Below, one piece after another: positions 45,716 through 45,909 of a DNA stretch of 45,909 nt; within the stretch, counting starts at the first letter, position 1; each line of letters starts with the position of its first letter. A program made the translations under genes and the position numbers. The stretch spans positions 1 through 45,909 of the forward strand of contig QHVM01000108.1 in the NCBI GenBank assembly GCA_003223555.1, written 5' to 3'. Origin of the DNA: Acidobacteriota bacterium (lineage in GTDB: Bacteria; Acidobacteriota; Vicinamibacteria; Fen-336). Below the pieces are notes generated by a model. It was not told the origin of the DNA, did not search any database, and saw only the letters and a program-made list of their open reading frames with translations.

Positions 45716-45909
45716 GGCTGCACCAGCGGAGCGTAGGCGTCGGGGCGGCGGTCGCGGAAGAACTGCCACACCGCGCGCACCTCCTCGATCAGGTCGAGGT
45801 TGAGGTCGGCCGCGACGACGGCATCCCGGTCCCGCGGCCCTTCGGCCAGGATCTTTCCCCGGGGATCGCAGAAGTAGCTCTGGCCGTAGAACTCGCCGAT
45901 CTTCCACGG
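45712..45909 (-). CDS. Beta-ureidopropionase / N-carbamoyl-beta-alanine amidohydrolase (C-terminal part, cut by window edge)
   Basis: The last 65 codons of a nitrilase-superfamily protein are present on the minus strand, reading GEFYGQSYFCDPRGKILAEG, then AVVAADLNLDLIEEVR and [19 protein letters not shown] before TGA 45712-45714. The sequence GQSYFCDPRG and the WQFFRDRRPDAY tail are typical of beta-ureidopropionases, which release beta-alanine, CO2 and ammonia from N-carbamoyl-beta-alanine. The catalytic Glu-Lys-Cys triad lies outside the window. The stop overlaps the GTG of the aldehyde dehydrogenase. Confidence 0.85.
   Translation of the reverse strand, partial: PWKIGEFYGQSYFCDPRGKILAEGPRDRDAVVAADLNLDLIEEVRAVWQFFRDRRPDAYAPLVQP

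Overview
The window is high-GC bacterial DNA, probably from an Acidobacteriota genome or a soil lineage with similar gene content (Rokubacteria/Methylomirabilota is the main alternative). The pointers are an Oar-type TonB-dependent receptor with an N-terminal carboxypeptidase-like regulatory domain, a winged-HTH/TolB-like/TPR regulator, Tat-exported glycosidase-like proteins, giant Ig/CnaB-repeat surface proteins, and dispersed CTCTGCGG-type repeats. This placement is inference. I saw no rRNA, tRNA or CRISPR array.

Layout. 1-1.3 kb: 5' part of a TonB receptor (minus) with a promoter that overlaps palindromic boxes. 1.27-2.46 kb: decayed remains of an isoquinoline 1-oxidoreductase-type molybdenum hydroxylase. 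2.5-7.1 kb: class A-like serine beta-lactamase, a 72-bp tandem repeat, a YtcJ-type amidohydrolase and an L,D-transpeptidase. 7.2-10.5 kb: two divergent TPR proteins and a lipoprotein translationally coupled to the second. 10.5-13.6 kb: NCS1 permease and an HTH/TolB/TPR regulator. 13.9-16.3 kb: exported phosphodiesterase/nucleotide-pyrophosphatase-like protein and a frameshifted SnoaL-like relic. 16.4-20.7 kb: dihydropyrimidinase/hydantoinase, an AsmA-like/GT51 transglycosylase and a PreA-type dihydropyrimidine dehydrogenase. 20.9-22.0 kb: SPFH protein plus ribbon-helix-helix protein with a striking promoter. 22.1-24.6 kb: a Tat-exported glycosidase-like protein and the wreck of a paralogue. 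24.6-42.1 kb: a four-gene minus-strand operon for giant repeat-containing surface proteins. 42.2-45.9 kb: class III aminotransferase, small exported protein, aldehyde dehydrogenase and the C-terminus of a beta-ureidopropionase.

Function. The NCS1 permease, PreA, dihydropyrimidinase, beta-ureidopropionase, omega-aminotransferase and aldehyde dehydrogenase form a nearly complete reductive pyrimidine (uracil/thymine or hydantoin) degradation route, all on the minus strand. It is split into a 42-46 kb block and a 10-21 kb block by the surface-protein operon and other genes. The PreT partner is not in the window, and PreA lacks its usual C-terminal ferredoxin domain.

The most unusual region is the 24.6-42.1 kb operon. 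It encodes an Ig-repeat protein ending in a zincin-like HENFH motif, a HEAT-repeat protein, a roughly 3,800-residue CnaB/thrombospondin-3 protein now split by a small frameshifting deletion, and a thioredoxin-fold protein without CxxC. The giant gene carries a roughly 2.9-kb internal tandem duplication and three copies of an unrecognised ~250-residue module.
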